DNA of 56,613 nucleotides. Origin: Pseudomonas taiwanensis DSM 21245 (GTDB taxonomy: Bacteria > Pseudomonadota > Gammaproteobacteria > Pseudomonadales > Pseudomonadaceae). The stretch is taken from the NCBI RefSeq assembly GCF_000425785.1, contig NZ_AUEC01000036.1:1-56613 (forward strand), given 5' to 3'. Shown piece after piece: positions 36,448-46,677 of this stretch. The notes under the pieces were generated by a model. The model saw nothing but the letters and a program-made list of their open reading frames with translations, searched no databases and was not told the DNA's origin. The position numbers and the translations under genes are program-made. Every line of letters begins with the position of its first letter. Position 1 is the stretch's first letter.

Positions 36448-36945
36448 ATGAGCCGAGCATTCGTCAACGAAGACCAGGCCGCCGCCCAGGCAGACCCGCC
36501 GGTAGAGCGCCTGGTGAGCGAGCAGCCCAACTACGTCACTGCCAACGGCCTGAACCAGCTGCACCAGCGGGTGGCCGCGCTCAATACCTTGCGCAGCGAA
36601 CTACAGGCTCAAGGCGAGCGTGCCGACCAGCAACGCCTGGCCGATACCGAACGGGACCTGCGTTATTTCAGCGCGCGCGTACAGAGCGCGCAGGTGGTGC
36701 CTGCCGCGACCTCGCGCAGCAAGGTGCAGATCGGGAGCCGAGTGACGTTCGCCGATGAGCAGGGCCAGGAGCATTCGGTGCAACTGGTCGGGGAGGACGA
36801 GGCGGATGCCAGCCAAGGGTTGATCAACTGGGGCTCGCCGCTGGGACGGGCATTGTTGGGTTCAGCGCCTGGGGATGAAGTGTTGTGGCGACGGCCAGCG
36901 GGGGATCAACTGATCGAGGTCGTCGACATCGAAGGCGAACGGTAG
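36448..36945 (+). CDS. GreA/GreB-family transcription elongation factor
   Basis: 165 residues. It begins MSRAFVNEDQAAAQ, as GreB-like proteins of pseudomonads do. A helical N-terminal coiled coil (about 35-85) and a C-terminal FKBP-like domain (IGSRVTFADEQGQEHSVQLVGEDEADASQGLINWGSPLGRALLGSAPGDEV) match the Gre fold. Gre factors enter the RNA polymerase channel and stimulate cleavage of backtracked RNA. The tip acidic residues seem less well conserved here than in GreB, so it may be a Gre-like regulator rather than a true cleavage factor. Convergent with gdhA. Confidence 0.88.
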   Translation: MSRAFVNEDQAAAQADPPVERLVSEQPNYVTANGLNQLHQRVAALNTLRSELQAQGERADQQRLADTERDLRYFSARVQSAQVVPAATSRSKVQIGSRVTFADEQGQEHSVQLVGEDEADASQGLINWGSPLGRALLGSAPGDEVLWRRPAGDQLIEVVDIEGER

Positions 36946-36963
36946 GGGCCGCGCTGCGGCCCC
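36945..36963. terminator. Hairpin between convergent gre-like gene and gdhA
   Basis: GGGGCCGC, GCT, GCGGCCCC is a perfect 8-bp stem that starts at the last base of the Gre stop codon. Similar in sequence to the hairpin after mksB. Confidence 0.65.
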
Positions 36964-36974
36964 CGGGCCTGCGA

Positions 36975-38324
36975 TCAGACCACGCCTTGCGCCAGCATCG
37001 CGTCAGCCACTTTCACGAAGCCTGCGATGTTCGCGCCTTTGACATAGTTGACCTTGCCATCGGCCTCTTCACCGTAGTGCACGCACGCATGGTGAATCGA
37101 CTGCATGATGTTGTGCAGCTTGCTGTCCACCTCGCCGGCGGTCCACAGCAGACGCATCGCATTTTGCGACATCTCAAGACCCGACACGGCCACGCCACCG
37201 GCGTTGGACGCCTTGCCCGGCGCGTACAGGATACCGGCGTCCAGGAAGATATCCACGGCTTCGAGGGTGGTCGGCATGTTGGCGCCTTCGGCTACGCAGA
37301 TGCAGCCGTTTCGCAGCAAGGTGCGAGCGTCTTCGCTGTCCAGTTCGTTCTGCGTGGCGCATGGCAGGGCGATATCGCACGGCAGGCTCCACGGTGTCTG
37401 GCCCTTGCGGAACTCCAGGCCGAACTGGCTGGCCAGCTCGCTGATGCGGCCGCGCTTGACGTTCTTGAGCGCCATCAGCGCCTCCCACTGGGCATCGGTC
37501 AGGCCCGCTTCGGCGTACAGCGTGCCTTCGGAGTCGGACAACGAGATCACCTTGCCGCCCAGGTCCATGACCTTGCGCGCCGCATACTGGGCAACGTTGC
37601 CGGAACCGGAGATCGCCACGCGACGGCCGTCGATGCGCAGGTTCTGGCGCTTGAGCATTTCCTCGGCAAAGTACACGCAGCCATAGCCGGTGGCTTCCGG
37701 ACGAATCAGGCTGCCGCCGTAGGTCATGCCCTTGCCGGTGAGTACCGAGGTGAACTGGTTGGCCAGGCGCTTGTACTGGCCGAACATGTAGCCGATTTCG
37801 CGTGCGCCGACGCCGATATCACCGGCCGGCACGTCGAGGTCGGCGCCGATGTGGCGGTAGAGCTCGCTCATGAAGGCCTGGCAGAAGCGCATGACTTCGG
37901 CATCGCTCTTGCCCTTGGGGTCGAAGTCCGAGCCGCCCTTGCCGCCGCCCATGGGCAGCGAGGTGAGGGAGTTCTTGAATACCTGTTCGAAGGCCAGGAA
38001 CTTCAGCACGCCGAGGTTCACCGACGGGTGGAAGCGCAGGCCGCCCTTGTAAGGGCCAATGGCACTGCTCATCTGGATGCGGTAACCGCGGTTGACCTGG
38101 ACCTTGCCCTGGTCATCGACCCACGACACTCGGAACAGCACCGCGCGCTCCGGCTCGACCATGCGCTCGAGAATCCCGGCCTGCAGGTAGCGAGGGTTGG
38201 CTTCGAGGAACGGCCACAGGCTGCGCAGCACCTCTTCCACCGCCTGGTGGAATTCGGGTTGGGCCGGATCGCGCTGTTTCAGGCGCGCGAGGAAATTGTC
38301 GACGGATTCGATCATGGTAGACAT
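36975..38324 (-). CDS. gdhA: NADP-dependent glutamate dehydrogenase
   Basis: 449 residues of the hexameric GdhA type. The substrate region GGLRFHPSVNLGVLKFLAFEQVFKNSLTSLPMGGGKGGSDFDPKGKSD and the nucleotide fold VAISGSGNVAQYAARK are clear. It converts 2-oxoglutarate and ammonium to glutamate. The start MSTMIESVDNF at 38324 is the usual family start; an ATG three codons later is an alternative, and the frame extends 20 codons upstream. Confidence 0.96.
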   Translation of the reverse strand: MSTMIESVDNFLARLKQRDPAQPEFHQAVEEVLRSLWPFLEANPRYLQAGILERMVEPERAVLFRVSWVDDQGKVQVNRGYRIQMSSAIGPYKGGLRFHPSVNLGVLKFLAFEQVFKNSLTSLPMGGGKGGSDFDPKGKSDAEVMRFCQAFMSELYRHIGADLDVPAGDIGVGAREIGYMFGQYKRLANQFTSVLTGKGMTYGGSLIRPEATGYGCVYFAEEMLKRQNLRIDGRRVAISGSGNVAQYAARKVMDLGGKVISLSDSEGTLYAEAGLTDAQWEALMALKNVKRGRISELASQFGLEFRKGQTPWSLPCDIALPCATQNELDSEDARTLLRNGCICVAEGANMPTTLEAVDIFLDAGILYAPGKASNAGGVAVSGLEMSQNAMRLLWTAGEVDSKLHNIMQSIHHACVHYGEEADGKVNYVKGANIAGFVKVADAMLAQGVV

Positions 38325-38581
38325 CTCACCAAGAGGGATTGGGCTTATTGGTTTTTTCTGGAATGTACCAAGAAGCAATCGCACTGGAACAGGGCGAAAT
38401 GTCGTTTTTATGAAATTTTTTGGTGCGTATTATATAACTGTATACAAAATAGCCCTTCGGCGGCGGTCGCTCCGCGGCTACCCCACCCCCACAAGGAGCC
38501 TGCAAGTCCTGAGGTTAGCGCCGCATCTCCAGTAGCAGGAATGCCCGCGCATGAAGCCAACATCGCTTCCCAATCAGGCAC

Positions 38582-38607
38582 AAAAATGGGGCCGCTAGGG
38601 CCCCATT
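38582..38607 (-). terminator. Terminator after ettA
   Basis: On the minus strand AATGGGGC and GCCCCATT form a stem followed by TTTTG, 21 bases after the ettA stop. Confidence 0.82.
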
Positions 38608-38628
38608 CTTGTGCATCAAAAGACCGGC

Positions 38629-40296
38629 TTACTGGGCCAGTTTCTTGTGGCGTACACGGTGCGGCTGGGCAGCTGCGTCACCCAGGCGCTTCTTGCGATC
38701 GGCTTCGTACTCGGTGTAGTTACCTTCGAAGAACACCACGTTCGAGTCGTCTTCGTACGCCAGGATGTGGGTCGCCACACGGTCCAGGAACCAACGGTCG
38801 TGGGAAATCACGATGGCGGCGCCTGGGAAGTCCAGCAGGGCTTCTTCCAGCGAACGCAGGGTTTCGACGTCGAGGTCGTTGGACGGTTCGTCGAGCAGCA
38901 GGACGTTGCCGCCCTCTTTCAGGGTTAGCGCCAGGTGCAGACGGCCACGCTCACCGCCGGAGAGGTCCTTGACGAACTTCTGCTGGTCGCCACCCTTGAA
39001 GTTGAAGCGGCCAACGTAGGTGCGAGACGGGATCTCGTAGTTGCCGATGCGGATCATGTCGGAACCGTCGGAAACCTGCTGGAACACGGTCTTGTTGCCG
39101 TCCAGGTCTTCACGGCTCTGGTCGACGCAGGCCAGTTGCACGGTTTCGCCGATCTCGATGCTGCCCGAATCTGGCTGTTCCTTGCCCATCAACATGCGGA
39201 ACAGGGTCGACTTACCGGCACCGTTACCGCCGATCACGCCAACGATGGCGCCCTTGGGCATGGAGAACGACAGGTTGTCGATCAGCACGCGGTCGCCATA
39301 GCCTTTGGTGACGTTCTTGAACTCGATGACCTTGTCGCCCAGGCGCGGACCGGCCGGGATGTAGATCTCGTTGGTCTCGCTGCGCTTCTGGAATTCCTGC
39401 GACTGCATTTCTTCGAAGCGTGCCAGACGGGCCTTGGACTTGGACTGGCGGGCCTTGGCGCCTTTGCGCACCCACTCCAGTTCCTCCTTCATGGCCTTCT
39501 CGTGGGCGCTCTGCTGCTTGGACTCTTGCGCCAGACGCTCGGACTTGGCCTCCAGCCAGCCCGAGTAGTTGCCTTCGTACGGGATACCGGCACCGCGGTC
39601 CAGTTCGAGGATCCAGCCGGCGACGTTGTCGAGGAAGTAACGGTCGTGGGTGATCGCCACCACGGTGCCGGGGAAGTCGTGCAGGAAGCGCTCCAGCCAG
39701 GCCACCGAGTCGGCGTCCAGGTGGTTGGTCGGTTCGTCGAGCAGCAGCATGTCGGGGGCCGACAGCAGCAGGCGGCACAGCGCCACGCGGCGCTTCTCAC
39801 CACCGGACAGGTGCTCGATGCGGGCGTCCCAGGCTGGCAGACGCAGGGCGTCGGCGGCGACGTCCAGCTGACGCTCCAGGTTGTGGCCGTCGGCGGCCTG
39901 CAGGATAGCCTCCAGCTTGGCCTGTTCGGCGGCCAGCTTGTCGAAGTCGGCGTCGGGTTCGGCGTAGGCCGCGTACACTTCGTCCAGGCGCGCCTGGGCG
40001 TCCTTGATCACGCTGACCGCTTCCTCGACCACTTCACGGACCGACTTGGTCGGATCCAGTTGCGGCTCCTGCGGCAGGTAGCCGACGTTGATGTCAGGCA
40101 TCGGACGGGCTTCGCCGTCGAATTCCTTGTCGACGCCCGCCATGATCCGCAGCAGGGTCGATTTACCCGCACCGTTCAGGCCGAGTACGCCGATCTTGGC
40201 GCCTGGGAAGAACGACAGGGAAATATTCTTGAGAATTTCCCGCTTCGGCGGCACGACCTTGCTCAGCCGATGCATGGTGTAGACGTATTGAGCCAA
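38629..40296 (-). CDS. ettA: EttA: energy-dependent translational throttle ABC-F protein
   Basis: 555 residues of the ABC-F family. Two ATPase domains show Walker A GLNGAGKST and GGNGAGKST, signatures LSGGEKRRV and LSGGERGRL, and Walker B LLLDEPTNHLD and LLLDEPSNDLD. The linker between them carries the EttA arm. It sits in the ribosomal E site and slows elongation when ATP is low. The start is probably the TTG at 40296, because GAGGG lies seven bases before it; another TTG two codons upstream is too close to that site. Confidence 0.95.
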   Translation of the reverse strand: MAQYVYTMHRLSKVVPPKREILKNISLSFFPGAKIGVLGLNGAGKSTLLRIMAGVDKEFDGEARPMPDINVGYLPQEPQLDPTKSVREVVEEAVSVIKDAQARLDEVYAAYAEPDADFDKLAAEQAKLEAILQAADGHNLERQLDVAADALRLPAWDARIEHLSGGEKRRVALCRLLLSAPDMLLLDEPTNHLDADSVAWLERFLHDFPGTVVAITHDRYFLDNVAGWILELDRGAGIPYEGNYSGWLEAKSERLAQESKQQSAHEKAMKEELEWVRKGAKARQSKSKARLARFEEMQSQEFQKRSETNEIYIPAGPRLGDKVIEFKNVTKGYGDRVLIDNLSFSMPKGAIVGVIGGNGAGKSTLFRMLMGKEQPDSGSIEIGETVQLACVDQSREDLDGNKTVFQQVSDGSDMIRIGNYEIPSRTYVGRFNFKGGDQQKFVKDLSGGERGRLHLALTLKEGGNVLLLDEPSNDLDVETLRSLEEALLDFPGAAIVISHDRWFLDRVATHILAYEDDSNVVFFEGNYTEYEADRKKRLGDAAAQPHRVRHKKLAQ

Positions 40297-40485
40297 AACC
40301 AAGCCCTCTATCAGATAGGTAAAGACATCGACGTACGCCCCGGCCTTGTGACCAGGGGGATGTGTTTACGGGGGTGTCATTGAACAAAGTCGACCATTCT
40401 ACGCCAAGACGCGGCATTGCGCAGGGTGGTCGGATGGTGGGATGAAGTTGCAGGGATCGAGCGCCGCTTCCAGCGTCCGTGACGG

Positions 40486-40590
40486 CCCTTTCGCGGGTAG
40501 AGCCCGCCCCCACAGGTTCGATCGTTTGCCGGACCGCACCCGCTTGGGGGCAGCCCATTGCTGTGGGAGCAGGTTTACCCGCGCATTGGC
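40486..40590. repeat. REP elements, inverted pair with spacer
   Basis: A REP-like copy (TTTCGCGGGTAGAGCCCGC) at about 40487-40515 and an inverted one (GGGAGCAGGTTTACCCGCGC) at about 40565-40585 flank some 50 bases of spacer between two minus-strand genes. Confidence 0.7.
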
Positions 40591-40612
40591 CCTTACCGGC
40601 TCGATAAGGGTG

Positions 40613-41035
40613 TCAGACGTGACGCTGCTTGGCCTTGCCCCGCGGCAAGCGGCAACGGTCGCCCTGCTCGGCAAGACGCGCGGCCCAGGCGGCCTTGACG
40701 CTGAAGCCACCGCGACGGGCAGGCTGCTCGGCGGCCTTGGCCGGCTTGCCGACCGGCGCGCTCACGACCTTGGCGGCTGGCTTGGCAGCGACGGACTCGA
40801 CGGCCGGCTCTGCAACCGCCTTGGCAGTTTTGCGCAGCTCGGCCAGCGACGGGCTCTTGCTCTTCGGCGCGCTAGCCGCGCCAGATTTGTCCAGCGAACG
40901 CTGGCAAGACTTGCAGGATACGTCCTCGGTCACGGCAGTGCTGACAAGGGTCTGACTGCTGCGCCCGCAGGCGGAATCGAGGCCATTGGTGGAATAGTGG
41001 GTAACCAAAACCGAACATCTCCGATGCGTTGTCAT
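40613..41035 (-). CDS. Small basic protein with CxxC, unknown function
   Basis: About 140 residues. An N-terminal CKSCQRS pair and an earlier SACGRSS cysteine suggest a small zinc site. The middle and end are rich in Lys, Ala and Pro (PSLAELRKTAKAVAEPAVE ... AAKPAAKV), ending in a strongly basic tail (RLPRGKAKQRHV) that could bind nucleic acid. The start is unsure: the ATG at 41035 lacks a clear ribosome site, and a TTG nine codons later follows GGAG. It is divergent from morA, as in other pseudomonads from memory. Function unknown. Confidence 0.72.
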   Translation of the reverse strand: MTTHRRCSVLVTHYSTNGLDSACGRSSQTLVSTAVTEDVSCKSCQRSLDKSGAASAPKSKSPSLAELRKTAKAVAEPAVESVAAKPAAKVVSAPVGKPAKAAEQPARRGGFSVKAAWAARLAEQGDRCRLPRGKAKQRHV

Positions 41036-41266
41036 TGAAGCGGCCGGCATTCTCGCACAGGTTGCAGGGGCTTGCCGAACCCCCCCAGCGGGCGACGACC
41101 GTCGGCACAGGACAGCAGCGCTGGCACTTTGCCATAATGATTGGCATGCTAGCCCCTTTCCGGTGTCCCGCCGTATAGTGCGCCACGCCAGCACGGCCAC
41201 GGCCTTGCGGCACACACCGTGCATGATCAAACCCTGCCATCGCCAGCCCAATTGCAGGACCACCGC

Positions 41267-44200
41267 TTGACCGATCTCACACACTCGCCCTCGCTGCGAC
41301 CTGCCTCCTCCGCTCCGGCTGCGTCCGTGCGCGGCTCGGTCAAAGGTGCGCTGGCCCTGCTGGCCCTGGTTCTGCTGGGTTTGCTGCTGTGGCAGCTGTT
41401 CGCCCAGTTCCATCACACGCAGGCGGAGCTGCGTCAACAAAGCCTGGCGACCAGTGCCGACCTGGCGGACCACCTGGGCCTGAACATGGCGCTCAAAGCC
41501 CAGGAGGCTGTGAATGTGGTCCAGCCCTATGTCAAAACGCCGATGCCCGCAGCACTGCCCAGCCTGCTGCAAACCCTGCGCGAACGCCTGCCCGAGCTGC
41601 GGGAACTGGCCTGGCTCGATGCTGCCGGTAACGTGCGCGGCGACAGCCTGGCGGGCAGCCCAGACCGCCAGTGGATTGACGAGCTGGTCGAACTGGCCAA
41701 GGGCCGCGCCTACTTTTTCTCCAACTCGGACGATAACCGTACCGTCTACCTGCTGTTGCGCCAGTCGACCGAGCAGGATCGCGGTTACTGGCTGCTGCGC
41801 CTTGCGCCCTCCTACTACAGGACCCTGACGATTCACCTCGATGGCGTAAGCCACCCCTTGTGGCTGCTGGAAAACAGCCGCAGCGGCGATATGCTGGAGC
41901 GCCATGCCCCGGTGCAAACCAGCAATGAGCCGTTGCAAAGCGTCATGCTGGCTTTCATCGACAACAGCGCATGGCAGTTGCGCGGGCTGTTCGATGCCGG
42001 CCTGGCCCGGCAGAAGCTGCTGCCGGCGCTGATCGGCAAATGCATGCTGGTGCTGTTCTGCGCGCTGCTGCCGGTGCTGGCATTGATCAACATGCGCCGA
42101 CGCCAGCAGGCCCTGCAGGAGGACCGCCGCCGCTACCAGGACATCTTCGAGGGCACGGGCGTGGCCTTGTGCGTGCTCGACCTCTCCAGCCTGCCCGGCC
42201 AGCTCGACCGCTACCACCTGCGCAACCTGGCCGCGCTCAAGCAAAGCCTGGCGCTGGACCCGAACCTGCGCCGCGCCCTGCTGCTGGAACTGAAAATCAC
42301 CGAAATCAACCAAGTGGCGCGCCAGTTGCTCAATGTCGACTGCAACGAAGGCGCCTGGCAGCGCCTGATCGACGGCAGCGGCGATGGCCGCGACAGCGTT
42401 GGCATGCAACTGATCGACGCGCTGATCGAACAGCGCCCTGTGCTGGAACTCGAAGTCCGCCTGCCCGCCCCGCTCGGTGGAGAACTGCACCTGTGGCTGA
42501 TGGCCCGCCTGCCGCAGCAGCGGCGCAACTACCAGGCGGTCATCCTCAGCATCAGCGACATCACCAGCCGCAAGCAGGTAGAGCTGTCGCTGCTCGAACG
42601 CGAAAGTTTCTGGTCGGACGTGGTACGCACCGTACCCGACCAACTGTATGTGCAGGACGTCTTCAACAAGCGGATGATCTTCAGCAACCGCCACCTCGGC
42701 CAGACCCTGGGCTATGACCGCAGCGAGCTGGCGCAGATGGGCGACCGCTTCTGGGAGCTGCTGCTACACCCCGAAGACGCCGAACACTACAAGGCACTGC
42801 TTCAGCATCAACGCGAGACCGGCCACAGCGAGTCGCTGCATTGCCAACTGCGCTTCCGCCACCGCGACGGCAACTGGCGCTGCTATGAGATTCGCGAACA
42901 GGTGCTGACCCGCGACGCCGATGGCGTCGTCACCCGTATCATCGGGGTGGGCAAGGACGTGACCGTGCAGATCGAGGCCAGCCAGTCTCTGCGCGACAGC
43001 GAACAACGCTACCGCATGCTCGCCGAGAGCATCAGCGATGTGATCTTCTCCACCGACAGCCAGCTGCAGCTCAACTACGTCAGCCCGTCGGTGCATGCCG
43101 TGCTGGGCTACCGGGCCGAGTGGATCTTCGAGAACAGCTGGCAGTCGATCGTCGCCAACCCGGCCCAGCTCACCGGCATCTATAGCCTGATGGAACGGGT
43201 CAGCAAAGCCATGGGCGACCGCGAACAGCTGGCGCAGCTGCGCAGCCAACTGCCCTCCCAGCTGTTCCTGTTCGACTGCCTGCGTGCCGATGGCCGCAAG
43301 ATTCCCATCGAACTGCGCCTGGTACTGGTGTGGGACGAGCACGAGCGCTTCGAGGGGGTACTGGGGGTTGGCCGCGACATCAGCCAGCAGCGCCGCGCGG
43401 AAAAAGACCTGCGCATGGCCGCCACGGTATTCGAGCACTCGACTTCGGCCATTCTGATCACCGACCCGGCCGGCTACATCGTCCAGGCCAACGAAGCGTT
43501 CAGCCGCGTCAGCGGCTATGCGGTGGAGGAAGTACTCGACCAACTGCCCGGCATGCTGACCGTCGATGAGCAGCAGGAAGGCCACCTTGCCTACGTGCTC
43601 AAGCAATTGCACCAGCGCGGCAGTTGGGAAGGCGAAGTGTGGCTCAAGCGTCGCAATGGCGAGCCGTACCCGGCATGGGTCGGCATCACCGCCGTGCTCG
43701 ACGACGAAGGCGACCTGGCCAGCTACGTGTGCTTCTTCACCGACATCAGCGAGCGCAAGGCCAGCGAGCAACGCATTCATCGCCTGGCCTACTACGATGC
43801 CCTGACGCACCTGCCCAACCGCACGTTGTTCCAGGACCGCCTGTACAACGCGCTGCAGCAGGCCGATCGGCAGAAGGCCTGGGTGGTGCTGATGTTCCTC
43901 GACCTGGACCGCTTCAAGCCGATCAACGACTCCCTCGGCCACGCCGCGGGCGATCGCATGCTCAAGGACATGGCCCTGCGCCTGCTGGCGTGCGTCGATG
44001 ACGACGACACCGTGGCGCGCATGGGCGGCGACGAATTCACCCTGTTGCTGCAACCGCGCGCCACCCGTGAAATGGCGCTCAACCGCGCCATCCACGTGGC
44101 CGAAAACATCCTCGCGAGCCTGGTGCGGCCGTTCGTGCTGGAAAACCGTGAGTTCTTCGTCACCGCCAGTATCGGTATCGCCCTCAGCCCGCAGGACGGC

Positions 44201-45097
44201 AGCGAACTGAGCCAACTGATGAAGAACGCCGACACGGCCATGTACCACGCCAAGGAGCGCGGCAAGAACAACTTCCAGTTCTACCAGGCCGAGATGAACG
44301 CCAGTGCCCTGGAGCGCCTGGAACTGGAAAGCGACCTGCGCCATGCCTTGGAGCAGAACGAATTCATTCTGTACTACCAGCCGCAGTTCAGCGGCGACGG
44401 CAAGCGCCTGACCGGTGCCGAAGCGCTGCTGCGCTGGCGCCACCCCACCCGTGGCCTGGTGCCGCCGGGCGATTTCATTCCGGTGATCGAGGAGCTGGGC
44501 CTGGTGGTGGATGTGGGTGACTGGGTGCTGCGCGAGGCCAGCCGCCAACTGAAGGCCTGGCACAAGGAGAAAGTCCGTGTGCCGAAGGTGTCGGTGAACA
44601 TTTCCGCACGGCAGTTCTCCGACGGCCAACTGGGCACGCGCATCGCCACCATTCTGGAAGAGACCGGCCTGCCGCCGGCGTGCCTGGAGTTGGAGCTGAC
44701 CGAAAGTATCCTGATGCGCGAGGTCAACGAGGCGATGCAGATTCTCGACAGCCTCAAGAACCTTGGCCTGAGCATTGCCGTCGACGACTTCGGCACTGGC
44801 TACTCGTCGCTCAACTACCTCAAGCAGTTCCCCATCGACGTGCTGAAGATCGACCGCACCTTCGTCGATGGCCTGCCCGAAGGCGAACAGGATGCCCAGA
44901 TCGCCCGGGCGATCATCGCCATGGCCCATAGCCTCAACCTGGCGGTGATCGCCGAAGGCGTGGAAACCCATGAGCAGTTGGAGTTCCTGCGTGAGCACGG
45001 CTGCGACGAAGTGCAGGGCTACCTGTTCGGACGGCCGATGCCGGCCAACCAGTTCGAGGCGCAATTCAGCAACGAAACGCTGTTCATGTTCCAGTGA
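41267..45097 (+). CDS. morA: MorA: membrane-bound PAS-GGDEF-EAL cyclic-di-GMP regulator
   Basis: 1276 residues. Two N-terminal membrane helices (about 28-45 and 248-270) enclose a periplasmic sensor region. Several PAS domains follow (for example RESFWSDVVRTVPDQLYV and EQRYRMLAESISDVIFSTD), then a GGDEF domain with an intact MGGDEF box near residue 920 and an EAL domain with EALLRW near 1052 and the DDFGTGYSSL loop. Both active sites look intact, so it may make and break cyclic-di-GMP. MorA controls motility and biofilm in pseudomonads. A TTG start with AGGA is chosen; a GTG at 41219 would add 16 residues. Upstream of glyA. Confidence 0.92.
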   Translation: MTDLTHSPSLRPASSAPAASVRGSVKGALALLALVLLGLLLWQLFAQFHHTQAELRQQSLATSADLADHLGLNMALKAQEAVNVVQPYVKTPMPAALPSLLQTLRERLPELRELAWLDAAGNVRGDSLAGSPDRQWIDELVELAKGRAYFFSNSDDNRTVYLLLRQSTEQDRGYWLLRLAPSYYRTLTIHLDGVSHPLWLLENSRSGDMLERHAPVQTSNEPLQSVMLAFIDNSAWQLRGLFDAGLARQKLLPALIGKCMLVLFCALLPVLALINMRRRQQALQEDRRRYQDIFEGTGVALCVLDLSSLPGQLDRYHLRNLAALKQSLALDPNLRRALLLELKITEINQVARQLLNVDCNEGAWQRLIDGSGDGRDSVGMQLIDALIEQRPVLELEVRLPAPLGGELHLWLMARLPQQRRNYQAVILSISDITSRKQVELSLLERESFWSDVVRTVPDQLYVQDVFNKRMIFSNRHLGQTLGYDRSELAQMGDRFWELLLHPEDAEHYKALLQHQRETGHSESLHCQLRFRHRDGNWRCYEIREQVLTRDADGVVTRIIGVGKDVTVQIEASQSLRDSEQRYRMLAESISDVIFSTDSQLQLNYVSPSVHAVLGYRAEWIFENSWQSIVANPAQLTGIYSLMERVSKAMGDREQLAQLRSQLPSQLFLFDCLRADGRKIPIELRLVLVWDEHERFEGVLGVGRDISQQRRAEKDLRMAATVFEHSTSAILITDPAGYIVQANEAFSRVSGYAVEEVLDQLPGMLTVDEQQEGHLAYVLKQLHQRGSWEGEVWLKRRNGEPYPAWVGITAVLDDEGDLASYVCFFTDISERKASEQRIHRLAYYDALTHLPNRTLFQDRLYNALQQADRQKAWVVLMFLDLDRFKPINDSLGHAAGDRMLKDMALRLLACVDDDDTVARMGGDEFTLLLQPRATREMALNRAIHVAENILASLVRPFVLENREFFVTASIGIALSPQDGSELSQLMKNADTAMYHAKERGKNNFQFYQAEMNASALERLELESDLRHALEQNEFILYYQPQFSGDGKRLTGAEALLRWRHPTRGLVPPGDFIPVIEELGLVVDVGDWVLREASRQLKAWHKEKVRVPKVSVNISARQFSDGQLGTRIATILEETGLPPACLELELTESILMREVNEAMQILDSLKNLGLSIAVDDFGTGYSSLNYLKQFPIDVLKIDRTFVDGLPEGEQDAQIARAIIAMAHSLNLAVIAEGVETHEQLEFLREHGCDEVQGYLFGRPMPANQFEAQFSNETLFMFQ

Positions 45098-45284
45098 TCC
45101 GATGCCAGCACAGAGGCGGCGGGAAACGGACTTTCGAGTCAACTCACGCCCCCAGCCAGCCCAGACACGGCGCGGGATCCAACATGAAGGCCATTGGTCC
45201 GCGACTTGATGCCACTTCATATGCCAGGCGCGAATCAATCGGTTAGAATGCCCCCCCAATTCACCCCGATCCTTGAGGACCGCC

Positions 45285-46538
45285 ATGTTCAGCCGTGATT
45301 TGACCATTGCCAAGTACGACGCCGAGCTCTTCGAAGCCATGCAGCAAGAAGCTCTGCGCCAGGAAGAGCATATCGAGCTGATCGCTTCGGAAAACTACAC
45401 CAGCCCGGCAGTCATGGAAGCCCAGGGCTCGGTCCTGACCAACAAGTACGCCGAAGGCTACCCAGGCAAGCGCTACTACGGTGGCTGCGAATACGTCGAC
45501 GTGGTCGAGCAACTGGCCATCGACCGTGCCAAGCAGCTGTTCGGCGCCGACTATGCCAACGTCCAGCCGCACGCCGGTTCCCAGGCCAACGCTGCCGTCT
45601 ACCTGGCCCTGCTGTCGGCCGGTGACACCATCCTGGGCATGAGCCTGGCGCACGGTGGCCACCTGACCCACGGTGCTTCCGTGAGCTCTTCGGGCAAGCT
45701 GTACAACGCCATCCAGTACGGCATCGACGCCAACGGCCTGATCGACTACGACGAAGTCGAGCGCCTGGCCGTCGAGCACAAGCCGAAGATGATCGTTGCC
45801 GGCTTCTCGGCCTACTCGCAGGTTCTGGACTTCGCCCGCTTCCGCGCTATCGCCGACAAGGTCGGTGCCTACCTGTTCGTCGACATGGCCCACGTTGCCG
45901 GCCTGGTTGCCGCTGGCGTGTACCCGAACCCGGTTCCGTTCGCCGACGTGGTCACCACCACCACCCACAAGACCCTGCGTGGTCCGCGTGGCGGCCTGAT
46001 CCTCGCTCGCAAGAACGAAGAGATCGAGAAGAAGCTGAACTCCGCCGTCTTCCCAGGCGCCCAAGGCGGCCCGCTGGAGCACGTCATCGCGGCCAAGGCC
46101 ATCTGCTTCAAGGAAGCCCTGCAGCCTGAGTTCAAGGCCTACCAGCAGCAAGTGGTGAAAAACGCCCAGGCCATGGCCAGCGTGTTCATCGAGCGTGGTT
46201 TCGACGTCGTTTCCGGCGGCACCCAGAACCACCTGTTCCTGCTGTCGCTGATCAAGCAGGAAATCTCCGGTAAGGACGCTGACGCCGCGCTGGGCAAAGC
46301 CTTCATCACCGTCAACAAGAACTCGGTACCGAACGACCCACGTTCGCCGTTCGTCACCTCGGGCCTGCGTTTCGGCACCCCAGCCGTCACCACCCGTGGT
46401 TTCAAGGAAGCCGAGTGCCGCGAGCTGGCCGGCTGGATCTGCGACATCCTGGCTGACCTGAACAACGAAGCGGTCATCGATGCCGTGCGTGAGAAGGTCA
46501 AGGCCATCTGCAAGAAGCTGCCGGTTTACGGCAACTGA
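45285..46538 (+). CDS. glyA: Serine hydroxymethyltransferase
   Basis: 417 residues, the normal length. It begins [22 protein letters not shown]. The PLP-binding lysine is in [16 protein letters not shown], and the active-site element [21 protein letters not shown] is intact. It converts serine and tetrahydrofolate to glycine and 5,10-methylene-tetrahydrofolate. The start has GAGGA upstream; four codons further upstream the frame remains open. morA lies upstream and a strong terminator downstream. Codon use is more biased toward highly expressed choices than in its neighbours. Confidence 0.97.
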   Translation: MFSRDLTIAKYDAELFEAMQQEALRQEEHIELIASENYTSPAVMEAQGSVLTNKYAEGYPGKRYYGGCEYVDVVEQLAIDRAKQLFGADYANVQPHAGSQANAAVYLALLSAGDTILGMSLAHGGHLTHGASVSSSGKLYNAIQYGIDANGLIDYDEVERLAVEHKPKMIVAGFSAYSQVLDFARFRAIADKVGAYLFVDMAHVAGLVAAGVYPNPVPFADVVTTTTHKTLRGPRGGLILARKNEEIEKKLNSAVFPGAQGGPLEHVIAAKAICFKEALQPEFKAYQQQVVKNAQAMASVFIERGFDVVSGGTQNHLFLLSLIKQEISGKDADAALGKAFITVNKNSVPNDPRSPFVTSGLRFGTPAVTTRGFKEAECRELAGWICDILADLNNEAVIDAVREKVKAICKKLPVYGN

Positions 46539-46555
46539 TTGGCGATTGCCTGATG

Positions 46556-46590
46556 TGAAGAAGCCCGGCCTCGTGCCGGGCTTCTTCGTT
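46556..46590 (+). terminator. Terminator after glyA
   Basis: GAAGAAGCCCGGC, loop CTCGT, GCCGGGCTTCTTC, then GTTTC: a 13-bp stem about 18 bases after the glyA stop. Confidence 0.88.
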
Positions 46591-46677
46591 TCTGCGCCCT
46601 GTACGGAACCCGTTCCGCGTGGGCTCGCCCGGCAAAGCCCCCTAGCCTGAGGCCTCCCCAACCTAGTGGAGCCTCCC

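Noticed and set aside
45098..45284. Glycine riboswitch before glyA
   Set aside because: The 187-base gap shows no recognisable glycine aptamer core or tandem aptamers.
42764..45340. 858-residue frame antisense to morA
   Set aside because: High-GC antisense frame; the sense strand carries intact GGDEF and EAL domains.
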